From positions 1 through 41,451 of the forward strand of contig CABVAO010000015.1 of assembly GCA_902496335.1 (NCBI GenBank): a stretch of 41,451 nt of DNA, read 5' to 3'. Made by a program: the position numbers and the translations under genes. The number at the start of each line of letters is the position of its first letter. Position 1 is the first letter of the stretch. The notes beneath the pieces were generated by a model. The model did not search any database and was not told the DNA's origin. It saw nothing but the letters and a program-made list of their open reading frames with translations. Shown here in pieces: positions 24,764 through 32,732 of the stretch. Origin of the DNA: an uncultured Collinsella sp. GTDB lineage: Bacteria; Actinomycetota; Coriobacteriia; Coriobacteriales; Coriobacteriaceae.

Positions 24764-25750
24764 CTACAGCGCGAAGTCGCCGCCGACGAGCGTGGAGACG
24801 GGCTCCTCGTGGTAAACGGCGGAGATGGCCTGAGCGAACTCCTCGGCGACCGAGATGGTCTTGATTTTGCCGCCGACCTCGACGGGAATGGCGTCGGTGA
24901 CGAGGCACTCGACGATCGGGGCGTCGTTCAGACGCTCGATGGCCGGACCGGAGAAGATGCCGTGGGTGGCGCAGACGTAGATGTCGCCAGCGCCCATAGC
25001 CTTGAGCTCCTTGACGTTGGCGCACAGGGTGCCAGCGGTGTCGATCATGTCGTCGTTGATGATGCAGGTCTTGCCCTTGATGTCACCGATGATGCCCATG
25101 ACCTCGGCGGCGTTGTGGCGCGGACGGCCCTTGTGGGCGATGGCCAGGTCGCAGCCGAGCATGTCGGACAGCTTCTTGGCGGCCTTGGCGCGGCCCACAT
25201 CGGGGGAGACGACAACCAGGTTGTCGGTGTCGAAGTGCATGTCGTTATAGTACTGGCCAAACAGCGGCAGCGCGGACAGGTGGTTAACCGGGATATCGAA
25301 GAAGCCCTGAATCTGGCCCTGGTGCAGGTCGAGGGTGATGATGCGGTTGACGCCAGCGCGCTCGAGCAGGTTGGCGACGAGGCGGGCGGTGATGGGCTCG
25401 CGCGGGCCGGCCTTGCGGTCCTGGCGGGCATAGCCGTAGTGGGTGATGACGGCGGTGATGGAGCGGGCGGATGCGCGCTTGGCAGCGTCGGTGGCGATGA
25501 GCAGCTCCATGAGCATGTCGTTGACGTTGCCGCCGGCCACGGACTGAATCAGGAAGACGTCGGCGCCGCGGACGGTCTCGTCGTAGCGGGCGTAAATCTC
25601 ACCATTGGCGAACTGCTTTAGCGTAAGGCCCGAAAGCTCGACCCCAAGGTACTCAGCGATCTTCTGAGCGAGGGGACGGTTGGAGGAACCGGAATACACG
25701 CGGATGGACTTGCGCATATTCTCCGACTTCTCGGGATCATTAATCGGCAT
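24764..25750 (-). CDS. prs: Ribose-phosphate pyrophosphokinase (PRPP synthetase)
   Basis: Makes PRPP from ribose 5-phosphate and ATP, the shared precursor for purines, pyrimidines, NAD, His and Trp; it feeds PurF at 11 kb. 328 residues, class I pattern: SIRVYSGSSNRPLAQKIAEYLG at the N-terminus, ATP-site RQDRKAGPREPITARLVANLLE, metal/ribose site DLHQGQIQGFFDIPVNHL, VVVSPDVGRAKAAKKL, and the PRPP loop CIINDDMIDTAGTLC. ATG at 25750 follows AAGGAGAAG on this strand. GlmU is upstream in the same orientation but separated by a terminator. Confidence 0.97.
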   Translation of the reverse strand: MPINDPEKSENMRKSIRVYSGSSNRPLAQKIAEYLGVELSGLTLKQFANGEIYARYDETVRGADVFLIQSVAGGNVNDMLMELLIATDAAKRASARSITAVITHYGYARQDRKAGPREPITARLVANLLERAGVNRIITLDLHQGQIQGFFDIPVNHLSALPLFGQYYNDMHFDTDNLVVVSPDVGRAKAAKKLSDMLGCDLAIAHKGRPRHNAAEVMGIIGDIKGKTCIINDDMIDTAGTLCANVKELKAMGAGDIYVCATHGIFSGPAIERLNDAPIVECLVTDAIPVEVGGKIKTISVAEEFAQAISAVYHEEPVSTLVGGDFAL

Positions 25751-25891
25751 TACCCTTCTCCTTTATATCGAATGCCATATAGATGCCTTGTTGCATTGTA
25801 ACCGCGCGACGGGGTTAATCGGGTCTTGATAACGTCTTTACCGTCAACGGACACGAACCGACCACTCATCCGGTTGCGCAGGTCACGATAG

Positions 25892-25924
25892 AAAAAGGAG
25901 CCGCCCCCATGGGAACAGCTCCTT
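25892..25924 (-). terminator. Terminator of glmU
   Basis: AAGGAGC/GCTCCTT stem around a 16-nt loop; on the minus strand it ends in TTTTT (A-run 25892-25896). It separates glmU from prs. Confidence 0.75.
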
Positions 25925-25941
25925 AGATGCTTGGTAAAACG

Positions 25942-27354
25942 TTATACCTCGTCGTCCTCGTGCAGACGGCGGCGGTAATCGGCGGCCCAGCCCTCAATGT
26001 TTACCTGGCGGGCACGACCCAGGCCAAGTGCGTCGGCCGGGACCGGCTCGGTGATGACGGAGCCGGCGGCCACGAGCGCGCCGTCGCCGATCTGGGCAGG
26101 CGCGACCATCATGGTGTCGGAACCGATGAAGGCGTCCTTGCCGATGACGGTCTTGTGCTTGTGCACGCCGTCGTAGTTGCAGGTGATGGAGCCCGCGCCC
26201 ACGTTGACGCCGGAGCCCATGGTGGTGTCGCCGATGTAGGACAGGTGCGGCACCTTGGAGCCCTCGCCGATCGTGGACTTCTTGATCTCCACGTGCGTTC
26301 CGGCCTTGGATCCGTCGAGCATGTGGGTGCCCGGGCGCAGGTAGGCGCGCGGGCCGCAGTCGACGCCGTTCTCGATGACGGCCTCGATGGCGATGGTCTC
26401 ATCGATGATGCAGCCGCTGCCGACGGTGGTGTCGGTGAGACGGCTGTTGGGGCCGAGCTGGCACTCCTCGCCCACGGTGACGTGGCCGATCAGGTGCGTC
26501 TGCGGCCACACGACGGTGTCGCGGCCGATGGTGGCGTCGGGGCCGATCCAGGCCTGCGTGGGGTCGATGAAGGTAACGCCCTCGGCCATCCAGTGCTCGT
26601 TGATGCGGTCGCGCGCGATGGCGGTGAGCTGCGCGAGCTGGATGCGGCTGTTGACGCCCAGGCCGTCGCGGTAGTCATCGCAGTGGAAGATGGAGACTGC
26701 CTGGCCGTGGCCCTTGAGGATCTCGAGCATGTCGGGCAGATAGTACTCGGACTGCGCGTTGTCGTTGCCGATCTCGTCAATGTGCGCGGCGAGCTGCGCG
26801 CCGTCGAAGGCGTAGCAGCCGGCGTTGCACTCGAGCAGCGTGGCGGCCTGCTCGGGTGTGCAGTCCTTCTGCTCGATGATGCGTTCGATCTGGCCGTCGG
26901 CACCCAGCTTGATGCGGCCGTAGCCGAAGGGGTCGGGCGGGGTCATGGTCATGACGGTGCAGGCGAGCTCGCCGGTGGCGACGGTCTGCGCGAACTTGGC
27001 GACGGTGTCGGCGGTGATGAGCGGCAGGTCGCCGTTGAGCACGACGACGGGGCCTTGCGTGATGCCGCAGGCCTCGAGCGCGACCTTCACGGCGTGACCG
27101 GTGCCCAGGCGCTCGGTCTGCTCAACGCACTCGACTTTGGTGGCGCTGTTGGCGTAGGCGCCGTCGATCAGGGCGCGCATCTCGTCGGCGTGGCTGCCGA
27201 TGACGACCACGACGCGGCTGCAGCCGGCCTTGATGGTGGCGTCGACGATCCACTGGACCATGGGCTTGCCCAGGATCTTGTGCGAAACCTTACAGTGGTT
27301 CGACTTCATGCGGGTGCCCTCGCCGGCAGCGAGGATAATTGCGGTTGCGTCCAT
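25942..27354 (-). CDS. glmU: Bifunctional UDP-N-acetylglucosamine pyrophosphorylase / GlcN-1-P acetyltransferase
   Basis: Two-domain cytoplasmic enzyme making UDP-GlcNAc for peptidoglycan. 470 residues, normal length. The N-terminal uridyltransferase has IILAAGEGTRMKSNHCKVSHKILGKPM and GDLPLI; the C-terminal left-handed beta-helix has repeated hexapeptides such as IGPDATIGRDTVVWPQTHLIG and the acetyltransferase site near GAGSITCNYDGVHKHKTVIG. ATG at 27354 follows ACAGGAGATC; the longer open frame to 27564 lacks family residues and overlaps the divergent ECF gene's leader. Divergent from the ECF transporter. Confidence 0.96.
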   Translation of the reverse strand: MDATAIILAAGEGTRMKSNHCKVSHKILGKPMVQWIVDATIKAGCSRVVVVIGSHADEMRALIDGAYANSATKVECVEQTERLGTGHAVKVALEACGITQGPVVVLNGDLPLITADTVAKFAQTVATGELACTVMTMTPPDPFGYGRIKLGADGQIERIIEQKDCTPEQAATLLECNAGCYAFDGAQLAAHIDEIGNDNAQSEYYLPDMLEILKGHGQAVSIFHCDDYRDGLGVNSRIQLAQLTAIARDRINEHWMAEGVTFIDPTQAWIGPDATIGRDTVVWPQTHLIGHVTVGEECQLGPNSRLTDTTVGSGCIIDETIAIEAVIENGVDCGPRAYLRPGTHMLDGSKAGTHVEIKKSTIGEGSKVPHLSYIGDTTMGSGVNVGAGSITCNYDGVHKHKTVIGKDAFIGSDTMMVAPAQIGDGALVAAGSVITEPVPADALGLGRARQVNIEGWAADYRRRLHEDDEV

Positions 27355-27547
27355 GTGATCTCCTGTTACGTTATAGAGACGTGTGTTTGGAAACGATACA
27401 CGGCGCAATATGATACCGCAGGCATATGTTGAGCGCGTAGCGATTGGCTCATGGCGGCCGATGTCGGTGCCGCCGGCGTGGCGTTTGCGCTGCTTGCGTG
27501 CGGCGTTGGCGGTGCTGCGGAGCTGTCGTTTGAGCGAGGGGACGGGG

Positions 27548-28441
27548 GTGCCCGTGGACAACATACAAGAGGAGTTTGGCGGCGAGCCCGTCGCGGCATT
27601 CTCGATGTCGCATCCGGCTGTGCCGGCCCTCTACATGGTGCTGACGCTGGGGCTCACCATGTTCTCGATGCAGCCGGTGCTGATTGCGCTGTCACTTGCG
27701 GGCGGGCTGGCGTATGGATTTGCGACGCGCGGGGCTGCCCGCACGCTGGGCGCACTCCGCTGGCAGCTGCCGGTGATTTTGATTATCGCGCTGGTCAATC
27801 CGCTGTTTAGCGCCTCGGGCTCGACGGAGCTGTTCCGTATTGGCATGCGCGCGGTGTATCTGGAAAGCATGGTATACGGCCTGTGCATGGGCGGGCTGTT
27901 TGTGGCGAGCGTGCTGTGGTTTGAGGCCGCGGCGTCGATGCTCGAATACGACAAGGTGCTCGCGCTGCTGGGCAATGCCGCACCGGTGATTGCGCTCATG
28001 ATCTCGATGTGCATGAGGCTTATCCCGCAGTTTTTACGCCGCGGTCGTACGGTGCTGGCGGTGCAGGATGCGATTGATGTGCCGGGCCGCGTGCCCACCG
28101 ATCCCGTGCGATCGCGCCTGCGGGCGTCGAGCGTGTTGATGGGCTGGGGCATGGAAGATTCGCTGGAGCGCGCGGACGCCATGCGCTCCCGTGGGTGGGG
28201 CGCCGCGACGCGTCGAACGACGTATGCGCGGTATCGGCTGGGGCGCGGCGATGTTGCCGCGCTGGTTGGACTTGCGCTGTTTGGCATGGCCACGACGGCA
28301 GTGGCGTGGACTGCGACGATGCAGTATTCGTTTTACCCGCAACTATCGGTGCCGGCGCCGTGGCTGGGCTATGTCGTGTACGCTGCCTGGATGATGCTGC
28401 CTTGCGCGTCGCACGCGATTGATGAGAAGAGGTTTGGCTGA
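27548..28441 (+). CDS. ECF transporter T component
   Basis: Energy-coupling membrane subunit of an ECF importer, about 297 residues. Hydrophobic segments begin at PALYMVLTLGLTMFSMQPVLIALSLAGG; the coupling helix with the family's Ala-Arg-type motif is visible as LERADAMRSRGWG, and the preceding IPQFLRRGRTVLAVQDAID helix is typical. Start uncertain: GTG 27548 (VPVDNIQ) is chosen because GAGGGG lies six bases upstream; GTG 27554 is possible. Its stop overlaps the ATPase start in TGATG, so T, A and S are one operon. The T-A-S order in three genes, with both ATPases fused, points to a dedicated rather than shared module. Confidence 0.88.
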   Translation: MPVDNIQEEFGGEPVAAFSMSHPAVPALYMVLTLGLTMFSMQPVLIALSLAGGLAYGFATRGAARTLGALRWQLPVILIIALVNPLFSASGSTELFRIGMRAVYLESMVYGLCMGGLFVASVLWFEAAASMLEYDKVLALLGNAAPVIALMISMCMRLIPQFLRRGRTVLAVQDAIDVPGRVPTDPVRSRLRASSVLMGWGMEDSLERADAMRSRGWGAATRRTTYARYRLGRGDVAALVGLALFGMATTAVAWTATMQYSFYPQLSVPAPWLGYVVYAAWMMLPCASHAIDEKRFG

Positions 28442-30084
28442 TGGCTCGGTTGGATAGGAGCTCGGCGGCGGGTGTGGCATATGGCTCGGCCGCGCCGGCG
28501 ATTGAGGTGCGAGGCCTTAGTTTTGCCTATCCCGGGGCCGAGGCACCGGTGCTCGAGGGGCTTGATTGGCGTGTTTCCCAAGGTGCGTTTGCACTGCTTG
28601 TTGGCGGTACCGGTTCGGGCAAGTCGACGCTGCTGTCGCTGCTCAAGCCCGAGATCGCGCCGGCGGGTACGCGCTCCGGCGAGCTGCGCGTGCTGGGCGA
28701 GCCCGTCGCCGACATGGATGTGCGGGCATCGGCGGAGCGCGTGGGCTATGTGTTCCAGGATCCCGAGAACCAGATCGTGTGCGAAACCGTGTGGCACGAG
28801 ATGGCGTTTGGCCTGGAAAACTTGGGGCTAGCACGTGATGAGATGCGCCGTCGCGTAGCTGAGACCAGCTATTTCTTTGGGCTGGAAGATTGGCTTCACC
28901 GCGATACTGACACGCTTTCGGGTGGTCGCAAACAGTTGCTGTCGTTGGCGGCCGTTCTGGCGTTGCGCCCGCGCGTGCTGCTGCTCGACGAGCCCACGTC
29001 TCAGCTTGATCCGGTTGCGGAGAAGAATTTCCTGCACGCGCTGTTTCGTGTGAATCGCGAGCTGGGCTGCACGGTTGTTGTGGCGACGCATCAGCCGCGG
29101 CCGATGCTCGAGTATGCGACGTGTACGTACCGGATTGAGGGCGGTCGCGTGCGCGAGGTGGCGGATATGTCTTCTTTGGGACGCCGAGAATCGCTGTTTT
29201 CCGATGACATGTTGGGGTGGGGTGCCATCCGATGTGCAAAAAACGGAGTATTCAGCAGGCGTGAGGACAATTTGGGCTCTCTGGAGCCGCCCGGGGACGT
29301 ATCGAGCGCGAAAAAAAGTTCAGAATTGGACAAATCGTCCGAATTTGTGGCGCAAACGTCGCTCGAGAATGGCTCGGAAGCCTTCCCGCGCACGGATGGA
29401 AGCAGAATACTCCAAAAAATGCACGGCGGGTCGGCTACCACCCTGTCGGAAGGCTGGTTTCGCTACGATCGCGCGGGCGGTTGGGTGCTGCGCGGGCTCG
29501 ACGTGACGTTTTCGGCCGGTGCGGTGCATGCGATCGTGGGCGGCAACGGATGCGGTAAGTCGACGATGCTCTCGGTGCTGGCGAAGACCGCCAAGCTGCA
29601 GCGCGGCCGCATGGTGCGCGGAGCGGCCTCGGCGGCGTTGCTGCCTCAGAATCCCAAAGCATTGCTGGTTGCCGAGACGGTGTGCGACGAGCTGATGGAA
29701 TGGGCTTCAGCCTGCGGATATGACGAGACCGTGGCGCGGGAGCGCGCGGCGAGCTTGGGGCTGGACGGCCTGGAGACGCGCCACCCCTACGACCTCTCGG
29801 GCGGACAGCGCCAGCTGCTCGCACTGGCAAAGCTGCTGCTGATCGGCCCCGAGCTGCTGCTGCTTGACGAGCCCACGAAGGGCTTGGACCTGGAGAGTCG
29901 CCGCACCATCGCCCGCGCCCTGCGTGACCATGCGAAGGCTGGCGGCACCGTCATCATGGCTACGCACGATTTGGACTTTGCCGAGCAGGCAGCCGACGAC
30001 GTCGCCATGATGTTTGACGGCGAGATTGCCTGCATGGAGTCCCCGGCCGACTTCTTTGCCGACAACGTGTTCTATAGGGCGTGA
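28441..30084 (+). CDS. Fused double ATPase of an ECF transporter (EcfA-EcfA')
   Basis: One polypeptide of 547 residues with two ABC domains. Domain 1: GGTGSGKSTLLSLL (about 55-68), Q-loop VFQDPEN, signature LSGGRKQLLSLA, Walker B VLLLDEPTSQLDP, His in VVVATHQPRP. Domain 2: GGNGCGKSTMLS (about 365), LLPQNPK, signature LSGGQRQLLALA, LLLLDEPTKGLD, MATHDLDFAEQAADD. All motifs are intact, so both sites should bind ATP. The joining segment, residues about 260-328, is low-complexity and rich in Ser, Glu, Lys and Asn, and its DNA is bounded by inverted repeats (29235-29423). Start ATG overlaps the T-gene stop. Confidence 0.93.
   Translation: MARLDRSSAAGVAYGSAAPAIEVRGLSFAYPGAEAPVLEGLDWRVSQGAFALLVGGTGSGKSTLLSLLKPEIAPAGTRSGELRVLGEPVADMDVRASAERVGYVFQDPENQIVCETVWHEMAFGLENLGLARDEMRRRVAETSYFFGLEDWLHRDTDTLSGGRKQLLSLAAVLALRPRVLLLDEPTSQLDPVAEKNFLHALFRVNRELGCTVVVATHQPRPMLEYATCTYRIEGGRVREVADMSSLGRRESLFSDDMLGWGAIRCAKNGVFSRREDNLGSLEPPGDVSSAKKSSELDKSSEFVAQTSLENGSEAFPRTDGSRILQKMHGGSATTLSEGWFRYDRAGGWVLRGLDVTFSAGAVHAIVGGNGCGKSTMLSVLAKTAKLQRGRMVRGAASAALLPQNPKALLVAETVCDELMEWASACGYDETVARERAASLGLDGLETRHPYDLSGGQRQLLALAKLLLIGPELLLLDEPTKGLDLESRRTIARALRDHAKAGGTVIMATHDLDFAEQAADDVAMMFDGEIACMESPADFFADNVFYRA
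29235..29423 (+). repeat. Inverted-repeat-bounded insertion inside the ECF ATPase gene
   Basis: Ends TGCAAAAAACGGAGTATTC.. (29235) and ..GAATACTCCAAAAAATGCA (to 29423) are inverted copies: 15 of 22 positions match, including TGCA and GGAGTATTC blocks. The 189 nt equal 63 codons, so the frame is kept. An inner AATTGGAC/GTCCGAATT stem sits near the centre (29324-29345). The tract is richer in A-runs than the flanking ABC domains and codes for the linker between them. Confidence 0.6.
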
Positions 30085-30088
30085 TGGG

Positions 30089-30802
30089 ATGACGGACTGT
30101 CGTTTCTCGCGTTTGCTTGCAAAACTGGAGATCCCGCTGTTGTTGGCGGTGCCGGCGGTGATGGCTGCCGCGTTGCTGGCGGGTGTTGAGCAGGCAGCGT
30201 TGGCCATGCTGGTTGTGGTGGCGTTGGTGCTTGCGCTGTTCTTTGCGGGCTATGAGGCATCGCGTCCAGGCCTGCGTCAGATTATGCCCACGCTGGTGCT
30301 GGCGGCGCTGGCGGCGGCGGGGCGCATCCTGTTTGGACCCATTCCCGACTTTAAACCCGTGAGTGCCATCGCCATTATCGCCGGGGCGACACTCGGTCGT
30401 CGTAACGGCTTTATGGTCGGTGCGTTGGCGGCGCTGACCAGCAATTTCTTTTTTGGGCAGGGCATGTGGACGCCGTGGCAGATGTATGCCTGGGGGCTCG
30501 TGGGATACGTTGGCGGTGCGCTGGCGTATGCGGGTGCATTCGACCGCGCCGATGGCACCGTGCGTATGCCGGCGCTGCTGACCTACGGCTTTGCTTCGGG
30601 TTTGCTGTACGGCGTTGTGATCAACGCCTACGACATCATTGGTTTTGTACAGCCGCTTACTTGGGCAGGTGCCGTGGCACGTCTTGCCACCGCCGTGCCG
30701 TTCGATATCACGCACGGACTCGCGACCTGCGTGTTTTTGGCCGCCTTGTACAAGCCCTGGTGCCGTCGCATTAACCGTGTCGTCGTGAAATACGGGCTGT
30801 AA
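30089..30802 (+). CDS. ECF transporter S component (substrate-binding membrane protein)
   Basis: Membrane protein of 237 residues with about six hydrophobic segments, the size and layout of S components, which bind a vitamin or similar small molecule and topple in the membrane to deliver it. Recognisable are AAAGRILFGPIPDFKPVSAIAIIAGATLG and the SNFFFGQGMWTPWQMYAWGLVGYVGG loop, typical of one S-component group whose ligand I cannot name with confidence. ATG at 30089 lies 4 nt after the ATPase stop; GGGA of the preceding bases is a weak ribosome site, consistent with coupling. A palindrome closes the operon. Confidence 0.85.
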   Translation: MTDCRFSRLLAKLEIPLLLAVPAVMAAALLAGVEQAALAMLVVVALVLALFFAGYEASRPGLRQIMPTLVLAALAAAGRILFGPIPDFKPVSAIAIIAGATLGRRNGFMVGALAALTSNFFFGQGMWTPWQMYAWGLVGYVGGALAYAGAFDRADGTVRMPALLTYGFASGLLYGVVINAYDIIGFVQPLTWAGAVARLATAVPFDITHGLATCVFLAALYKPWCRRINRVVVKYGL

Positions 30803-30826
30803 GGCATTTCGCGTTTCCTCACGAAC

Positions 30827-30936
30827 TTGCGGTGGAATAGTTCTCGTTTTTGGCTATTTGCTGCCCAAACAGGAACTATTCCACCGCAACTTATAGGGGG
30901 AGAGGGGTCACATGATCTGTTTTCCTCTGTCCCCTA
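30827..30936. repeat. Two consecutive hairpins after the ECF operon
   Basis: First: TTGCGGTGGAATAGTTC (30827-30843) is perfectly complementary to 30873-30889 across a 29-nt loop with an inner TTTGG/CCCAAA pair. Second: TAGGGGGAGAGG (30894-30905) with CCTCTGTCCCCTA (30924-30936), another member of the GGGACAG set. They separate the ECF operon from the convergent exonuclease gene and may end both transcripts. Confidence 0.8.
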
Positions 30937-30952
30937 GAGGAATTACTTGGGG

Positions 30953-31771
30953 CTAGAGCTCTAGCGTGAGGGTGACGGGGCAGTGGTCGCTGCCGAAGAT
31001 ATCGCCGCGGATACCGGTGTCGCGCACGGTATTGGCGATTGAATCACTTACCAAGAAGTAATCGATGCGCCAGCCGGCGTTGTTCTTGCGGGCATTAAAG
31101 CGATAGCTCCACCAGCTGTAGACGCCCTCGACGTCTGGATTAGCCGTGCGCCAGGTATCGGTAAAGCCGGCGTTGAGCAGCTCGGTAAACTTGCCGCGTT
31201 CTTCGTCCGAAAAGCCCGCGTTGCCGCGGTTGGACTTGGGGTTCTTAAGGTCGATCTCCTCGTGCGCAACGTTAAAGTCGCCGCAGGTCACGACGGGTTT
31301 GCCGGTCTCGCACTCGAGCGCGTTCAAAAAGCCGCGGTAGGCATCGTCCCAGGCCATGCGCACGTCGATGCGGGCGAGTTCGTTTTGCGCGTTGGGAGTG
31401 TAGACATCCACAAACCAGAACTTGTCGAACTCCAGCGCGCAGACGCGGCCCTCGGTCGTGGCCTGCGCCACGAGCTCGGCCGCCTCGCCCTCGCCGGCGT
31501 AGGGTAACAGCGCGTCGGCGCGCAGTACGCGCAGCGGTTCCTGGCGGCTAAAGACCGCGGTGCCCGAGTAGCCCTTGCGCTCGGCGTAGCTCCAGGTTTG
31601 GTGATAGCCGGGCAGGTCGATATCGACCTGGCCCTCCTGCAGCTTGGTCTCTTGCAGCGCCAGGATATCGACGTCGAGTTCTTGCGCGATCTGGATAAAG
31701 CTCGGGTCCTTTTTGAGCACGGCGCGCAGGCCGTTGACGTTCCACGAGGCGAAAGTGTAAGTCTGAGGCAT
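30953..31771 (-). CDS. xth: Exodeoxyribonuclease III / AP endonuclease
   Basis: DNA-repair nuclease of 272 residues of the EEP (ExoA/Xth) family, cutting at abasic sites and removing blocked 3' ends. Motifs: FASWNVNGLRAVL at the start, LALQETKLQEGQ (metal-binding Glu), YSGTAVFSR, VDVYTPNAQNE, CGDFNVAHEEIDL, and the C-terminal YFLVSDSIANTV and GSDHCPVTLTLEL with the catalytic Asp-His. ATG at 31771 follows AAAGGA on this strand. It stands alone, divergent from the sirtuin gene. Confidence 0.96.
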   Translation of the reverse strand: MPQTYTFASWNVNGLRAVLKKDPSFIQIAQELDVDILALQETKLQEGQVDIDLPGYHQTWSYAERKGYSGTAVFSRQEPLRVLRADALLPYAGEGEAAELVAQATTEGRVCALEFDKFWFVDVYTPNAQNELARIDVRMAWDDAYRGFLNALECETGKPVVTCGDFNVAHEEIDLKNPKSNRGNAGFSDEERGKFTELLNAGFTDTWRTANPDVEGVYSWWSYRFNARKNNAGWRIDYFLVSDSIANTVRDTGIRGDIFGSDHCPVTLTLEL

Positions 31772-31884
31772 GGTGTCCTTTCGACGGGGTTGGCAGGCTT
31801 AAGATTAACGCAACAAGAGCGGGGCGGAGTCCGCGAGTGATAGTGCGAACGCCGCCGTCCCGGAGACACGGACGGAGGACTCAT

Positions 31885-32637
31885 ATGACGCAGGCGATAA
31901 CGGACTCCAAACAGGCCTCCGCCGCGCTGGCGGAGCTGTTTGGCACCCACAAGCGCGTGGTCTTCTTTGGCGGCGCGGGCGTTTCCACGGCGAGTGGCAT
32001 CCCCGATTTCCGCAGCGTGGACGGCCTATATCACCAACAGTTTGCTTACCCGCCCGAGACCATGCTCTCGCATAGCTTTTACGAGGTGCACCCGGCCGAG
32101 TTCTTCGACTTCTACCGCACCAAGATGATCGCGCTTGGCGCCAAGCCCAACCGCTGCCACACCAAGCTGGCCGAGCTGGAGCGCGCCGGCAAGCTAAATG
32201 CCGTGGTGACGCAAAACATTGACGGCCTGCATCAGATGGCCGGCTCACAGCGCGTGTTCGAGCTGCACGGATCGGTCCATCGCAACATTTGCCAGTCGTG
32301 CGGCGCGGTCTATAGCGCCGAGTGGATTTGCTCGCGCGAGCACGAGGACGCCGCGGGCGTGCCCGTGTGCCCCGCGTGTGGCGGGCGCATTAAGCCCGAT
32401 GTGGTGCTCTACGAGGAGCCGCTCGATGAGCACGTGCTGACCGGCGCCGTTGCCGCCATCGCCGCGGCCGATGCCCTCATTGTGGGCGGGACCTCGCTCG
32501 TGGTGTATCCGGCGGCGGGCCTTACGCGTTACTTTACCGGCGATACGCTGGCCATTTGCAATCTTGCTCCCACCGATCAGGATGCAAATGCCGACCTGCT
32601 GATTTCTTGCGACATCGCGGCCGCGTTTGCGTTCTAG
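31885..32637 (+). CDS. NAD-dependent protein deacylase (sirtuin)
   Basis: Sir2-family enzyme of 250 residues removing acyl groups from lysines with NAD. NAD site GGAGVSTASGIPDFRS, TQNIDGLHQMAG, catalytic His128 in ELHGSVH, zinc ligands Cys136, Cys139, Cys162, Cys165 in CQSC and CPAC, and GTSLVVYPAA. In the acyl-pocket region (DFYRTKM) the Tyr-x-x-Arg that favours succinyl groups in CobB/SIRT5 is Tyr-x-x-Lys, so plain deacetylation is more likely; this is inference. ATG at 31885 follows CGGAGGACT. Followed 95 nt later by the folate gene; a shared transcript is possible. Confidence 0.95.
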   Translation: MTQAITDSKQASAALAELFGTHKRVVFFGGAGVSTASGIPDFRSVDGLYHQQFAYPPETMLSHSFYEVHPAEFFDFYRTKMIALGAKPNRCHTKLAELERAGKLNAVVTQNIDGLHQMAGSQRVFELHGSVHRNICQSCGAVYSAEWICSREHEDAAGVPVCPACGGRIKPDVVLYEEPLDEHVLTGAVAAIAAADALIVGGTSLVVYPAAGLTRYFTGDTLAICNLAPTDQDANADLLISCDIAAAFAF

Positions 32638-32732
32638 CCCGCGCGCGCGGATACAATAGAAAGACTGAGTGCAAAGCGACCCCGCCGCCAGCTCCCCAGG
32701 CTCGGCGGCGTGGGCATTTTAGGAGGATGTTC

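Noticed and set aside
25927..27432. 501-codon plus-strand frame opposite glmU
   Set aside because: Shadow of glmU with repetitive Gly/Asp/Val composition.
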